64,000 nucleotides of DNA from Curtobacterium sp. MCBD17_032 (GCF_003234855.1 NZ_QKTO01000010.1:19490-83489), one strand, 5' to 3'. Positions 42,349 through 52,999 are shown, numbered from the stretch's first letter. The notes: generated by a model not told the origin, from the letters alone. Numbers and translations are program-made.

Positions 42349-44046
42349 ATGAACGGACCGCTGATCGTGCAGAGTGACCGCACCGTGCTGCTCGAGGTCG
42401 CGCACCCCGACGCCGAGGACGCCCGGCACGCGCTCGCGGTGTTCGCCGAGCTCGAACGGGCACCCGAGCACGTGCACACGTACCGCATCACGCGGCTCGG
42501 CCTCTGGAACGCCCGGGCGGCCGGACACGACGCCTCGTCCATGGTCGACACCCTCGAACGGTTCGCCAAGTTCCCGGTGCCGCAGAGCGTCACGGTCGAC
42601 ATCGAGGACACGGTCTCCCGGTACGGCCGTCTGGTGATCCGGCGCGAGGAGCGCGAGGACGCCCCGGTCGTCGCGAACTCCCCGACCGAGGAGCTCGAGC
42701 AGCAGCCCGCGCTCGTGCTGACGGCGTCGGACCCCGCGCTCCTGGCCGAGGTCACCCGATCCAAGCGCATCCAGCCGCTCCTCGGCGAGCGCCGCTCGGA
42801 CACCGCCGTCGAGTTGCAGGCCTGGGCCCGCGGGCAGGTCAAGCAGGAGCTCGTGAAGATCGGCTGGCCCGCCGAGGACCTCGCCGGCTACACGCCCGGT
42901 CAGCCGCACGACATCGACCTCGACACCGCGGACTGGGACCTCCGCCCGTACCAGCACGACGCCGTGGACAGCTTCTTCCAACAGGGGTCCGGCGTCGTCG
43001 TGCTGCCCTGTGGCGCCGGCAAGACCCTGGTCGGCGCCGGGGCGATGGCGACCGTCAAGGCGACGACGCTCATCCTCGTCACGAACACCGTCTCCGCCCG
43101 GCAGTGGCGGACCGAGCTGCTCAAGCGGACGACCCTCACCGAGGACGAGATCGGCGAGTACTCCGGCAGCGTCAAGGAGATCCGGCCGGTCACGATCGCG
43201 ACCTACCAGATCCTCACCGCCCGTCGGAAGGGCGCGTACACGCACCTGTCGCTGCTCGACGCCCTCGACTGGGGGCTCGTGGTCTACGACGAGGTCCACC
43301 TGCTCCCCGCGCCGGTGTTCAAGCTGACCGCCGACCTCCAGGCACGTCGTCGCCTCGGGCTCACCGCGACGCTCGTGCGCGAGGACGGGCGCGAAGGGGA
43401 CGTGTTCTCCCTGATCGGGCCGAAGCGGTACGACGCACCGTGGAAGGAGATCGAGGCGCAGGGCTACATCTCCCCCGCCGAGTGCTACGAGGTCCGCATC
43501 GACCTCGCGCACGAGGACCGGCTGGAGTACGCGGCCTCGAGCGACGACGAGCGGTACCGGCTCGCGGCGACCTCACCGGCCAAGACCCCCGTGGTGCGGG
43601 ACCTCATCGAGAAGCACCGCGGTGAGCAGATCCTCGTGATCGGCCAGTACATCGACCAGCTCGACGAGCTCGCGGCCTCGCTCGACGCCGCCGAGATCAC
43701 GGGCGCGACGCCGGTCGACGAGCGGGAGCGGCTGTACCAGGCCTTCCGCGAGGGCACGATCGACGTGCTCGTCGTGTCGAAGGTCGCGAACTTCTCCGTC
43801 GACCTGCCGGACGCGACCGTGGCGATCCAGGTGTCGGGCTCGTTCGGCTCCCGCCAGGAGGAAGCGCAGCGACTCGGTCGACTCCTGCGCCCGAACAAGG
43901 ACGGCGTCCCGGCGTCGTTCTACACGCTCGTCACCCGCGACACGGTGGACCAGGACTTCGCGCAGAACCGGCAGCGGTTCCTCGCGGAGCAGGGGTACTC
44001 GTACACGATCCTCGACGCGGACCAGATCGCCCCGGCCGTGGCGTAG
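42349..44046 (+). CDS. XPB/Ssl2-type DNA repair helicase
   Basis: A 565-residue superfamily 2 helicase. An N-terminal damage-recognition-like domain (about 1-190) precedes the motor: Q-motif DLRPYQHDAVDSFF, Walker A LPCGAGKTLVG, DEVH box VYDEVHLLP, motif III GLTATLVRED and motif VI QEEAQRLGRLLRP. The RED and thumb-like insertions of XPB are suggested by LVREDGREGDVF. Bacterial XPB unwinds 3' to 5' and supports nucleotide-excision repair. TAGGCT lies eight bases before the ATG. It is paired with the upstream XPB_3 gene. Confidence 0.94.
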   Translation: MNGPLIVQSDRTVLLEVAHPDAEDARHALAVFAELERAPEHVHTYRITRLGLWNARAAGHDASSMVDTLERFAKFPVPQSVTVDIEDTVSRYGRLVIRREEREDAPVVANSPTEELEQQPALVLTASDPALLAEVTRSKRIQPLLGERRSDTAVELQAWARGQVKQELVKIGWPAEDLAGYTPGQPHDIDLDTADWDLRPYQHDAVDSFFQQGSGVVVLPCGAGKTLVGAGAMATVKATTLILVTNTVSARQWRTELLKRTTLTEDEIGEYSGSVKEIRPVTIATYQILTARRKGAYTHLSLLDALDWGLVVYDEVHLLPAPVFKLTADLQARRRLGLTATLVREDGREGDVFSLIGPKRYDAPWKEIEAQGYISPAECYEVRIDLAHEDRLEYAASSDDERYRLAATSPAKTPVVRDLIEKHRGEQILVIGQYIDQLDELAASLDAAEITGATPVDERERLYQAFREGTIDVLVVSKVANFSVDLPDATVAIQVSGSFGSRQEEAQRLGRLLRPNKDGVPASFYTLVTRDTVDQDFAQNRQRFLAEQGYSYTILDADQIAPAVA

Positions 44047-44126
44047 TACCCGGACTCCAGACCACCTCTGGCCAACACACGAACTGCTCCCAGGAAGCAA
44101 CCAGGGAACAGTCAGAGGATGGTCCC

Positions 44127-44822
44127 ATGACCGACGGACCCAAGATCCTCATCGTCGACGACGAGCCGAACATCCGCGATCTCCTCACGACCTCGCTGCG
44201 CTTCGCCGGATTCGCGGTGCGTGCGGTGGGGAACGGCGCACAGGCGATCTCCGCCGTGCTCGAGGAGGAGCCGGACCTCATCATCCTCGACGTCATGCTC
44301 CCCGACATGAACGGGTTCGGCGTGACCAAGCGCCTCCGCTCGTCGGGCTACACGTCGCCGATCCTCTTCCTCACGGCGAAGGACGACACCGAGGACAAGA
44401 TCACGGGTCTCACGGTCGGTGGTGACGACTACGTCACGAAGCCGTTCTCGCTCGACGAGATCGTCGCCCGCATCAAGGCGATCCTGCGTCGCACGATGAA
44501 CGACGAGGAGGACGCGATCATCCGCGCGGGTGAGCTCACGATGGACCAGGACACGCACGAGGTCACCATCGGCGACGCGCAGATCGAACTCTCCCCCACC
44601 GAGTTCAAGCTCCTCCGCTACCTCATGCTCAACCCCAACCGGGTGCTCTCGAAGGCACAGATCCTCGACCACGTGTGGGAGTACGACTTCAACGGCGACG
44701 CCGGCATCGTCGAGTCGTACATCTCGTACCTGCGTCGCAAGCTCGACCAGTACTCGGCCGAGCCGATCATCCAGACCAAGCGCGGCTTCGGCTACATGCT
44801 CAAGGCGACCAAGGCCTCCTGA
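44127..44822 (+). CDS. OmpR-family response regulator
   Basis: A 231-residue regulator. The receiver domain has Asp11-Asp12 (IVDDEP), phosphoacceptor Asp55 (LIILDVMLPDMNG), Thr in LFLTAKDD and Lys in YVTKPFSLDE. The winged-helix DNA-binding domain follows (about 132-228) with LSPTEFKLLRYLM and KRGFGYMLKA. It resembles TrcR/MprA-type regulators. The cognate histidine kinase gene follows after a terminator. The signal is unknown. Confidence 0.95.
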   Translation: MTDGPKILIVDDEPNIRDLLTTSLRFAGFAVRAVGNGAQAISAVLEEEPDLIILDVMLPDMNGFGVTKRLRSSGYTSPILFLTAKDDTEDKITGLTVGGDDYVTKPFSLDEIVARIKAILRRTMNDEEDAIIRAGELTMDQDTHEVTIGDAQIELSPTEFKLLRYLMLNPNRVLSKAQILDHVWEYDFNGDAGIVESYISYLRRKLDQYSAEPIIQTKRGFGYMLKATKAS

Positions 44823-44856
44823 GCCTCGGACCGGACCGGTCACACAGCTGACTGTC

Positions 44857-44887
44857 GGCGGCCGTCGGGATCTCCCCGACGGCCGCC
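44857..44887 (+). terminator. Hairpin between response regulator and kinase genes
   Basis: A perfect 13-bp stem (44857-44869 with 44875-44887) with a 5-base loop. The kinase -10 box begins four bases later, so it may uncouple the two genes. Confidence 0.75.
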
Positions 44888-44905
44888 GCTTACTGTTGGG
44901 GAAGC

Positions 44906-46615
44906 ATGCACGAGCGAATGAGCCACTGGTGGGACGGGATATCCCTCCGCACCAAGATCACCGGGATCACCGTCCTCCTGGTCGCCCTCGGCCTGCTCGT
45001 CGCCGGCCTCGGCACGATGACCGTCCTGAGCACGTACCTCAACCTGCGACTGGACACGCAGGTCGAGACGACGAGCTCGCAGCTCGAGGGGCAGAACGTC
45101 AGCGACGGCGAGCAGTACTGCAACCTGTCCGTCGTCCTCGAGAAGAGTTCCTACGTCGCCGCGTACGACGGCAACGGCGAGCAGATCTGCGACACCCAGT
45201 CCTCGTCGCAACCCGACATCTCGCGCGTGGACTTCTCCGCCGCCGCGTCCGCTGCACATCCCTTCAGCTTGTACGACCGGCAGCACAGCCACGAGTGGCG
45301 TGCGCAGGTCATCCCCGCGAACCTGCAGAACCTGTCGAACGGCGTCACCGAGACCGGCTACGTGCTCGTCGCCGTGTCGAGCGCTGACACCGACCAGACC
45401 ATCCTCCGGTTCACCGTCATCTTCCTGTTCTTCGGCATCGCGGTGATCCTGCTCGGGGCGATGCTCACGCGCCTCCTCGTGACGGCGACGTTCGATCCGC
45501 TCCGCAACGTCGAGGACACCGCCGCGCGCTTCGCCGCCGGGGACTTCAACCAGCGCCTCGACGCCGACACCCCGAACACCGAGGTCGGTCGTCTCAACCG
45601 GTCCCTGAACGCCATGCTCGAGCGCATCGACGACGCGTTCGAGGACCGTCAGCGCACCATCGACCAGATGCGCCGCTTCGTCGGTGACGCCTCGCACGAG
45701 CTCCGGACACCGCTCGTGTCGCTCCGCGGGTACGCCGAGCTCTACCGGATGGGCGCCCTCCGCAAGGAAGAGGACGTGGCGCAGGCGATGGACCGGATCG
45801 AGAAGGAAGCCCAGCGGATGGGCCTGCTCGTGCAGGACCTGCTGCAGCTCGCCCGCATCGACGAGTCGAAGCCCCTCGAACTCGGGCCGGTCGACCTGGT
45901 CGCCATCGCACGGGACTCCGCACTCGACACGATGGCGTCCAACCCGGACCGGGAGATCCAGGTCCTCGTCGAGGACGCCGTGACGGGCGAGAACGTCCCG
46001 CAGGCCGTCCGCCCTGCGGGCTCCTTCGGGCCGGCAGCCGATGGTGAGGCCGGCGGTCCCGCCCCGGCCTCCCCGTCGCTCAACACCACGGGACCGATCG
46101 CCTTCTCGCGGCAGACCATCGCGCGGCTGCGTGCCCGTCGGACCCGGGCGATGAACGTCGACGCGAAGAACCCCACGGACGAGACCACGCCCCTGCCGAC
46201 GATCGTGCTCCCGAAGCGGCCGCCGATCGTCCTGGCGGAGGAGAACAAGATCCGACAGGTCATCACGAACTTGATGGGCAACGCGATGCGGTTCACCGAG
46301 CACGACGACCCGATCGAGATCGGCATCGGTGTCGACGACGACCGCGGCATGGCGCACATCGACGTCATCGACCACGGCGAGGGCATCCCGCCGCAGCTGC
46401 GCGACAAGATCTTCCAGCGCTTCTGGCGTGCGGACACCTCCCGCGCCCGGGACACCGGCGGCTCGGGCCTCGGCCTGGCGATCGTGTCGGGCATCGTGCA
46501 CGCGCACCACGGGTCGGTCGAAGTGTTCGACACCCCCGGCGGCGGTGCGACCTTCCGCGTCTGGCTGCCGCTGCTCCCCCGCGAGTCCGCGCCCGCGGCC
46601 CCGACGCTGTCCTGA
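44906..46615 (+). CDS. HAMP sensor histidine kinase
   Basis: A 569-residue kinase. TM1 is about 16-42, an extracytoplasmic sensor of about 125 residues contains two Cys (EQYCNL and QICDTQ), TM2 is about 168-190, then comes a HAMP domain. The phosphoacceptor is in DASHELRTPLVSLRGY. The ATPase half carries N-box NKIRQVITNLMGNAMRF, DHGEGIP and the G-boxes RDTGGSGLGLAIV. About 90 Pro/Ala/Arg-rich residues are inserted between the dimerisation helices and the N-box (EDAVTGENVP...PKRPPIVLAEE). TACTGT nine bases before the ATG suggests its own promoter. Its partner is the upstream response regulator. Confidence 0.93.
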   Translation: MHERMSHWWDGISLRTKITGITVLLVALGLLVAGLGTMTVLSTYLNLRLDTQVETTSSQLEGQNVSDGEQYCNLSVVLEKSSYVAAYDGNGEQICDTQSSSQPDISRVDFSAAASAAHPFSLYDRQHSHEWRAQVIPANLQNLSNGVTETGYVLVAVSSADTDQTILRFTVIFLFFGIAVILLGAMLTRLLVTATFDPLRNVEDTAARFAAGDFNQRLDADTPNTEVGRLNRSLNAMLERIDDAFEDRQRTIDQMRRFVGDASHELRTPLVSLRGYAELYRMGALRKEEDVAQAMDRIEKEAQRMGLLVQDLLQLARIDESKPLELGPVDLVAIARDSALDTMASNPDREIQVLVEDAVTGENVPQAVRPAGSFGPAADGEAGGPAPASPSLNTTGPIAFSRQTIARLRARRTRAMNVDAKNPTDETTPLPTIVLPKRPPIVLAEENKIRQVITNLMGNAMRFTEHDDPIEIGIGVDDDRGMAHIDVIDHGEGIPPQLRDKIFQRFWRADTSRARDTGGSGLGLAIVSGIVHAHHGSVEVFDTPGGGATFRVWLPLLPRESAPAAPTLS

Positions 46616-46655
46616 CCCCGGGCCTGGCCGTCGGCTACCGCTCCCCACCTCCACC

Positions 46656-46746
46656 GACTGGTCACAACACCCCGCGCACCTCCGCCGAGTGGTCGCGAAC
46701 GGGCTGTCCCGCCCGGGCGTGCTGACGATTCGTGACCAGTCGACGG
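46656..46746. repeat. Palindromic intergenic repeat, copy D
   Basis: 91 bases with ends GACTGGTCAC... and ...CGTGACCAGTCGACGG (inverted). It shares AACACCCCGC and TCCGCCGAGTGGTCG with the copies at 63692 and 63865. It stands between the kinase gene and the AbiEi/DUF559 gene. Confidence 0.75.
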
Positions 46747-46750
46747 AATC

Positions 46751-46780
46751 GTGTCGGGCTGTCACGACCAGTCGACAGGA
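46751..46780. repeat. Partial palindromic repeat, copy E
   Basis: GTGTCGGGCTGTCACGACC and AGTCGACAGG form one end of the same repeat family, reversed relative to copy D and directly adjoining it. Confidence 0.55.
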
Positions 46781-46849
46781 CGCCCTCCGCCTGTCGAGAG
46801 GATTCGCGTGGCGGCCGTAGCGAGCCCGACTGCGGGTTCGGCGCGATCC

Positions 46850-47755
46850 TCACGCCGAGTGCCGACGACCAGTGGCTCTTCGTCGGGCGAAGGCCTGGCC
46901 GAGGCGCTCGAAGAGGACCGTGGGGTGAGTCCGGTCGGCGGCGGTGGCGTGGACCACGAGCCAGTCGTTCACCACGAAGCCGTTGTCGCGCCGCTGGTCG
47001 TGCAGGAAGACCGCGCGCTCTCGGTGGTGATCGCCGTCGTACTCGAGGGCGATGCGGTACTCGGGCCAAGCCATGTCGACTCGTCCGAGGAACCGCCCCT
47101 CGCCATCGCGGACGTCCACGTTCAGCTCCGGTTCGGGGAAACCGGCGTCGACGACCGCCAGCCGGAACCAGGTCTCCATCGCTGGTTCGGAACCGACGCG
47201 CACGAGGTCGAGCGCTGCCCTTGCCCGCACCACGTGTCGTGCTCGTGGGACGACTGCAGCTGCGAGGTCGTCGATCGACGCCAGCCCGCTTCGTCCGACC
47301 ATGTGGTCGCCGACGGACACGAGCGCGCGGAGGCCCAGGAGTCCGGCGCACTCGAACCAGGCATCAGCGGGACTCGCCACTCGGACGCCGTCGAGCTCGA
47401 CCACGGTCGGGCCGCAGAGGCGATGGCCGACGACACCGGGACGGCGCATGCGACCCCCGGCTCCGATCGTGGACACATGCACGTCTGCACCGTCCTGGAC
47501 GGCTCGAGGCAGCGGTGCCCCCCACAATCGTGCGGCCGTCGTGTGACTGAAGAACTGGTCCGGGCGCATCACGAGTGCGATCGAGGCGACGACATCCGAG
47601 AAGGTTCCACGACCAGCCCGTATGCGAACCCCGTGCACCGGCGCATCGAGGTCTCGACGCCGGAGTCGCTCCCGGTTCACACCTGTCGCCATCGCATCGT
47701 TGACACGGAACGGGCCCTCGGAGAAGCGTCGGGGCAACGGACGAGGTGTGCGCAT
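46850..47755 (-). CDS. AbiEi-like/DUF559 endonuclease-domain protein
   Basis: A 301-residue protein. The N-terminal third (RFSEGPFRVNDAMATGVNRERL, FFSHTTAARLWGAPLP) resembles the winged-helix/AbiEi antitoxin fold. The C-terminal DUF559 region has the PD-(D/E)xK residues in RVDMAWPEYRIALEYDGDHH and DNWLVVH-like DWLVVHATA. Members are common as multiple copies in Microbacteriaceae and are thought to be nucleases or toxin-antitoxin relatives; no activity is established. There is no AbiEii partner here. The ATG at 47755 is chosen; a TTG at 47818 with AGGAGG 11 bases upstream is a serious alternative. It is flanked on both sides by 90-bp palindromic repeats. Confidence 0.85.
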   Translation of the reverse strand: MRTPRPLPRRFSEGPFRVNDAMATGVNRERLRRRDLDAPVHGVRIRAGRGTFSDVVASIALVMRPDQFFSHTTAARLWGAPLPRAVQDGADVHVSTIGAGGRMRRPGVVGHRLCGPTVVELDGVRVASPADAWFECAGLLGLRALVSVGDHMVGRSGLASIDDLAAAVVPRARHVVRARAALDLVRVGSEPAMETWFRLAVVDAGFPEPELNVDVRDGEGRFLGRVDMAWPEYRIALEYDGDHHRERAVFLHDQRRDNGFVVNDWLVVHATAADRTHPTVLFERLGQAFARRRATGRRHSA

Positions 47756-47883
47756 CCTCGAAGCTTCACCCGCGGATGCGCGGAGCAACTCGTCCGCCTG
47801 CGTGAGTGTGGAGAGCAACCGGTGCCGCGCCTCCTGTGCGGACGAGGACGGGCGTCCCGACTTGAGCTGCGTCGGGAGCGTCC

Positions 47884-47973
47884 GACTGGTCAGGGACGGT
47901 CGTTCGCGTCATCGCGGAGCGACGGGACGCGGCCCCTCGGCGGGAGTGAACGAGGAGTCCTGACCGCTCGGCG
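47884..47973. repeat. Palindromic intergenic repeat, copy F (reverse orientation)
   Basis: About 90 bases opening GACTGGTCAGGGACGG and closing TCCTGACCGCTCGGCG. Its right half matches the reverse complement of the left half of the copy at 63865. A near-duplicate (copy G) follows 30 bases later. Confidence 0.7.
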
Positions 47974-48003
47974 CCTCCTACGACACGCCGATCGAGCACT
48001 TCC

Positions 48004-48093
48004 GGCTGGTCACGAACGGTCGTTCGGGCCGGTGCAGACCGACCAGACGCGTCCTCTGGACGGAAGTGAGCGGGGAGTCGTGACCACTCGGGG
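48004..48093. repeat. Palindromic intergenic repeat, copy G (reverse orientation)
   Basis: About 90 bases opening GGCTGGTCACGAACGG and closing GTCGTGACCACTCGGGG. Tandem with copy F upstream of the AbiEi/DUF559 gene. Confidence 0.7.
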
Positions 48094-48168
48094 ATCGCAC
48101 GACGCGCCGCAACCCCGCCGGCGCACGCCGCAGCCCCGCCCGCGCACGCGGAAGGCCCGCGCACGCGG

Positions 48169-48203
48169 AAGGGCCCCCGCACGCGCAGCGTGCGAGGGCC
48201 CTT
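48169..48203 (-). terminator. groEL terminator
   Basis: An 8-bp outer stem (48169-48176 with 48196-48203) and 7-bp inner stem (48078-type sequence CGCACGC at 48178-48184 with 48188-48194) separated by one mismatch, 15 bases beyond the groEL stop. Confidence 0.75.
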
Positions 48204-48217
48204 GCCGGCAGGACGGA

Positions 48218-49984
<1,767 letters not shown>

Positions 49985-50006
49985 TCAGGCGGTCCCCCGC
50001 AGACGA

Positions 50007-50040
50007 CGAACGCGCCGCCCCGACGGGGACGGCGCGTTCG
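50007..50040 (-). terminator. cspA terminator
   Basis: An 11-bp stem (50007-50017 with 50030-50040) with 4 more pairs inside (CCCC/GGGG), 18 bases past the cold-shock stop. Confidence 0.82.
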
Positions 50041-50057
50041 CGAGTGGTTCCGGACGG

Positions 50058-50261
50058 CTACGCGGGACGGACCGACTCGGCCTGCGGGCCCTTCGACCCG
50101 GTGCCGACGTCGAACGTCACCGCCTGGCCCTCCTCGAGGACCTTGTAGCCGCTCATGTCGATGGCCGAGTAGTGCACGAACACGTCCTGGCCCCCTCCAT
50201 CCACGGTGATGAAGCCGAAGCCCTTCTCGGCGTTGAACCACTTCACGGTTCCGTTGGCCAT
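50058..50261 (-). CDS. Cold-shock protein, CspA type
   Basis: A 67-residue single cold-shock domain: [21 protein letters not shown] with RNP1 KGFGFI and RNP2 VFVHYSAI, ending [10 protein letters not shown]. It binds RNA and single-stranded DNA and melts RNA structure at low temperature. The ATG at 50261 has GGGAGCAAGGA upstream. The 256-base gap to the next gene leaves room for the long structured leader usual for cspA, but I did not fold it. Confidence 0.96.
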   Translation of the reverse strand: MANGTVKWFNAEKGFGFITVDGGGQDVFVHYSAIDMSGYKVLEEGQAVTFDVGTGSKGPQAESVRPA

Positions 50262-50517
50262 GTTCCTTGCTCCCTGCGGTACTGCTGTTGCGAACGACGG
50301 CACCCTCGCACGGGGCGCCGTCGGGTCCGAGCACGTGTCGACTCACCCGATCCTGGACGGCAACGTGAGGCGTCGTCGCGATCACGGGGTGACCACTGGT
50401 GACTCTGACCGAAGGACGGCATTTCGGCAAGGGGTGTGACACGCATTTCACGCGGAGAACCCCGATCCGCAACGTGGCGGAAACACGACGCCCGGGGCGG
50501 ACGGCCGCGGACCCCCG
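50262..50517. other. Probable leader/promoter region of the cspA-type gene
   Basis: 256 bases without a gene. No confident promoter boxes were found on the minus strand; it may contain a cold-responsive 5' leader. Confidence 0.35.
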
Positions 50518-51129
50518 TCAACCCGTGTAGTCGGACCCGAGCACCACCGAGACGTCCGCGTTCGGGAACGCCGACGACTGCTGCACGGCACTGACCCCGA
50601 GTGCCTGCGCGACGCCCTGCGCGACGGCCGCCTGGGACTCCTGCTGGTAGTACACGATCGTCTGGGTCGCACCGGTCGTCCCGGCGTCCCCGGCCGAGGC
50701 CACCGTCCACCCCGCGGTGCTGAGCCGCGTCGAGGCGTTCGCCGCCAGGCCGGACGTCGAGGTCCCGTTCAGCACGACGAGCGTCGTCGCGCCCTGGTCC
50801 GCCGCCGACGCGCCGGTCGCGGCCGAGGGCGGTGCGGTCGCGCCGCCCCCGTCGGCCCCGGCGTCCGCCTCGGAGCCCGGGTCCGCGGACGCACTCGCCG
50901 ACGGTGACGCGGTCGGGGACGACGTCGACCCCCCGCTGCCCTCCGTGAACTGCACGCTCCCGTTCAGCAGGGCGAGGACGAGCACCCCGACGCCGACGAG
51001 CACGCCGGTCGCGAGCGCAGCCCAGGCGAAGACGACCCACCCGCCGCCCCGTCGGGCCGGGCCGCGGTGGGCACCGACACGGGGTCCGTCGGTGACGTCG
51101 TCGAACCGGTCTCGCGGGAATCTCGTCAT
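50518..51129 (-). CDS. LytR C-terminal domain (LytR_C) membrane protein
   Basis: A 203-residue protein with one membrane segment (about 32-57), a Ser/Thr/Ala/Gly/Pro-rich linker (about 65-115) and a C-terminal LytR_C domain: TLVVLNGTSTSGLAANASTRL, TIVYYQQESQAAVAQGVAQAL and ADVSVVLGSDYTG. Such stand-alone LytR_C proteins are thought to act outside the membrane in envelope assembly; the LCP catalytic domain is absent. The ATG overlaps the DUF3263 stop by four bases. The DUF3263-LytR_C-csp-groEL order is common in the family. Confidence 0.9.
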   Translation of the reverse strand: MTRFPRDRFDDVTDGPRVGAHRGPARRGGGWVVFAWAALATGVLVGVGVLVLALLNGSVQFTEGSGGSTSSPTASPSASASADPGSEADAGADGGGATAPPSAATGASAADQGATTLVVLNGTSTSGLAANASTRLSTAGWTVASAGDAGTTGATQTIVYYQQESQAAVAQGVAQALGVSAVQQSSAFPNADVSVVLGSDYTG

Positions 51130-51425
51130 CGTTCCTCTTCACGTCCTTCGGGGTCGGCCGGGGGCGCGACGAACGTCCGGGCAGCACGCGCACTCGTCCG
51201 GGCGCGGCGGAGGCGCTGCAGCCGGGTGACGAGCTGCGGGTCGTACGCCAGGGCCGCGGGGGTGTCGATCACGCGGTTGAGCACCTGGTAGTACCGCGTC
51301 GGCGACATGTCGAACTCGACCCGGATCTCGGCTTCCTTCGTCCGGTCGTGCCGCGCCCGGTCGTGCTCGAAGGCGAGCACGTGCTTGGCGAGCTCGGTGA
51401 GCTCGTCGGCGGGGAGGGCGGTCAC
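51126..51425 (-). CDS. DUF3263 family protein
   Basis: A 99-residue protein of the actinobacterial DUF3263 family. The hallmarks are KEAEIRVEFDMSPTRYYQVLNRVIDTPAAL and ADPQLVTRLQRLRRARTSARAAR (in parts), and the fold resembles a small DNA-binding helix-turn-helix (inference). Function is unknown. The GTG at 51425 gives the usual family length; an ATG at 51464 adds an unlikely Cys-containing lead and sits inside a -10-like TACGAT. The downstream LytR_C gene overlaps by ATGA. Confidence 0.88.
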   Translation of the reverse strand: MTALPADELTELAKHVLAFEHDRARHDRTKEAEIRVEFDMSPTRYYQVLNRVIDTPAALAYDPQLVTRLQRLRRARTSARAARTFVAPPADPEGREEER

Positions 51426-51521
51426 AGGTGGTCCGATCGCGAACGGGTTGCAGGTCTCGCACATCGTAGGGGTGCCCGGCAGGTCGACCCTGGCACGGTC
51501 CTGGACTGTCGCGGAACCGGC

Positions 51522-52526
51522 TCAGTCCAGCGCCCCTGCGAACCACCGGATGCGGGTCCCGAAGGCGTCGGACACGGCGAGCGCCCGACCGTCGAGCGAG
51601 AGCGTCGCGAATGCGTCCGGGTCCGCCGGGTCGACGTCCTCCGGCAGCGTCGCGGCGACGCCGGTGAGGACACCGGTCCGCTCGAGTGCCACCCAGCGGA
51701 CGCCCCGCTCGCGGAGCCGGTCGACGAAGCGCTGCCGCCCGACGCCCGGCACGTAGACGAGCGTGCCCGTGGTCATCACGACCGGCTCGCAGCCGCCCGG
51801 CAGGGCGTCGAGGGCGCGGTCGAGGTCGTCCGGCACGCTGCCGCGGACCCGGACGGGAGGCTCGACGAGCGTCGCCCGCAGCGCGTCCCGCATCAGGGCG
51901 GTCCGGTCCGTCGCCTCGGGCGGGACGGCCTCGGCGAGACGATCGGCGGCGTCCGGGGCCGCGGGGTCGATCGGGTTCGGGTCGAGCGCGATGCGGGCGT
52001 CGATGCGGATCGGGGTCGTCGCGGGAGCCGGTGGTGTCCCGACGACCTCGGCGACGAGGCGCACCGCGGGCCCGTCGACCGCGGTGTGCATCCGGACGAG
52101 GCCCGCCGCCGTCGCACTCCGGTGGTCGAGCGTCACGCGGTCGGGGATCGAGCACAGGCCGGCGGCGGCCCCCACGTCGAGCAGGCCGAGCGGTCGCGCC
52201 GAGGCCGCCGAGAGTGCGGCGAGCACCGGGACGACGGGACCGAGCCGGCGCGGGTCGTTCGCCTGCACCGTGGCGGTGGTGAGGGCCGCGACCAGGGCGG
52301 GACGGGCCTCCCGGCAGAGGGCGCGGAGCGCTCCCGGATCGGCGGGGTCGGCGCCGAGCCGGCGGGCGACCGCGAACAGGAGTTCAGGTTGGCGCTTCGA
52401 CGCCGGGACCGTGTCGAGCAGGTCGACGAGCGGGCCCTCGACCGAGCGCGCCCAGGCGGCGTAGGTCGGGGAGATGCCGTCGATCCGGTCGGCGTAGGCG
52501 CGGTAGCGGTCCCGCGTGTCCGTCAT
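51522..52526 (-). CDS. DUF2332 family protein
   Basis: A 334-residue protein of the DUF2332 family: SPTYAAWARSVEGPLVDLL, RRLGADPADPGALRALC, LLDVGAAAGLCSIPDRV, and late VVMTTGTLVYVPGVGRQRFVDRL. The LLDVGAAAGL segment resembles a methyltransferase SAM-binding glycine loop, but no activity is established. ATG overlaps the GNAT stop by four bases, so the two are translated together. Confidence 0.9.
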   Translation of the reverse strand: MTDTRDRYRAYADRIDGISPTYAAWARSVEGPLVDLLDTVPASKRQPELLFAVARRLGADPADPGALRALCREARPALVAALTTATVQANDPRRLGPVVPVLAALSAASARPLGLLDVGAAAGLCSIPDRVTLDHRSATAAGLVRMHTAVDGPAVRLVAEVVGTPPAPATTPIRIDARIALDPNPIDPAAPDAADRLAEAVPPEATDRTALMRDALRATLVEPPVRVRGSVPDDLDRALDALPGGCEPVVMTTGTLVYVPGVGRQRFVDRLRERGVRWVALERTGVLTGVAATLPEDVDPADPDAFATLSLDGRALAVSDAFGTRIRWFAGALD

Positions 52527-52999
52527 GCGCCGGGGCGGTACATGCCGACGTGGGTGATGCCGGCCTCGTCGTAGGGGGCGCCGAAGCGGGCGAACCCGTG
52601 GCGTTCGTACAGTCCGGCGACGTACTGCTGGGCGTGCAGGACGATCGCGTCCCGACCGTGCGCCGCGACGACCGCGGCCACCAGACTGCCGGCGACGCCC
52701 TGCCCACGGTGGTCGGGGTGGGTCGCGACACGGCCGATCACGCGGGTGGGCGCGGCGGCCCCCGCGGGGTGCGCTTCGTGCGGCGCGGGGCGCACCAGGC
52801 GGAGGTACCCGACGACGGGGGCCTCGGCGGTCCCGGCCCACCAGTGCTCGGTGTCCGGCTCGCGGTCACGGCCGTCGAAGTCCTCGGCGGAGACCCGCTG
52901 TTCGAGGGCGAACACCCGGTTCCGGAGCCGCACGACGTCGTACAGCTCGTCGGTCGTCAGGTGCTCCCAGCGGGCACGGCGGACGGAATGCTCGGACAT
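52523..52999 (-). CDS. GNAT acetyltransferase, ElaA-like
   Basis: A 158-residue acetyltransferase with TTDELYDVVRLRNRVFALEQR and the acetyl-CoA loop VIGRVATHPDHRGQGVAGSLV (R/QxxGxG/A). LHAQQYVAGLYERHGFARFG completes the ElaA-like pattern. The substrate is unknown. TAAACT lies seven bases before the ATG at 52999 (leaderless). Divergent from msrB; it overlaps the DUF2332 start. Confidence 0.93.
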   Translation of the reverse strand: MSEHSVRRARWEHLTTDELYDVVRLRNRVFALEQRVSAEDFDGRDREPDTEHWWAGTAEAPVVGYLRLVRPAPHEAHPAGAAAPTRVIGRVATHPDHRGQGVAGSLVAAVVAAHGRDAIVLHAQQYVAGLYERHGFARFGAPYDEAGITHVGMYRPGA

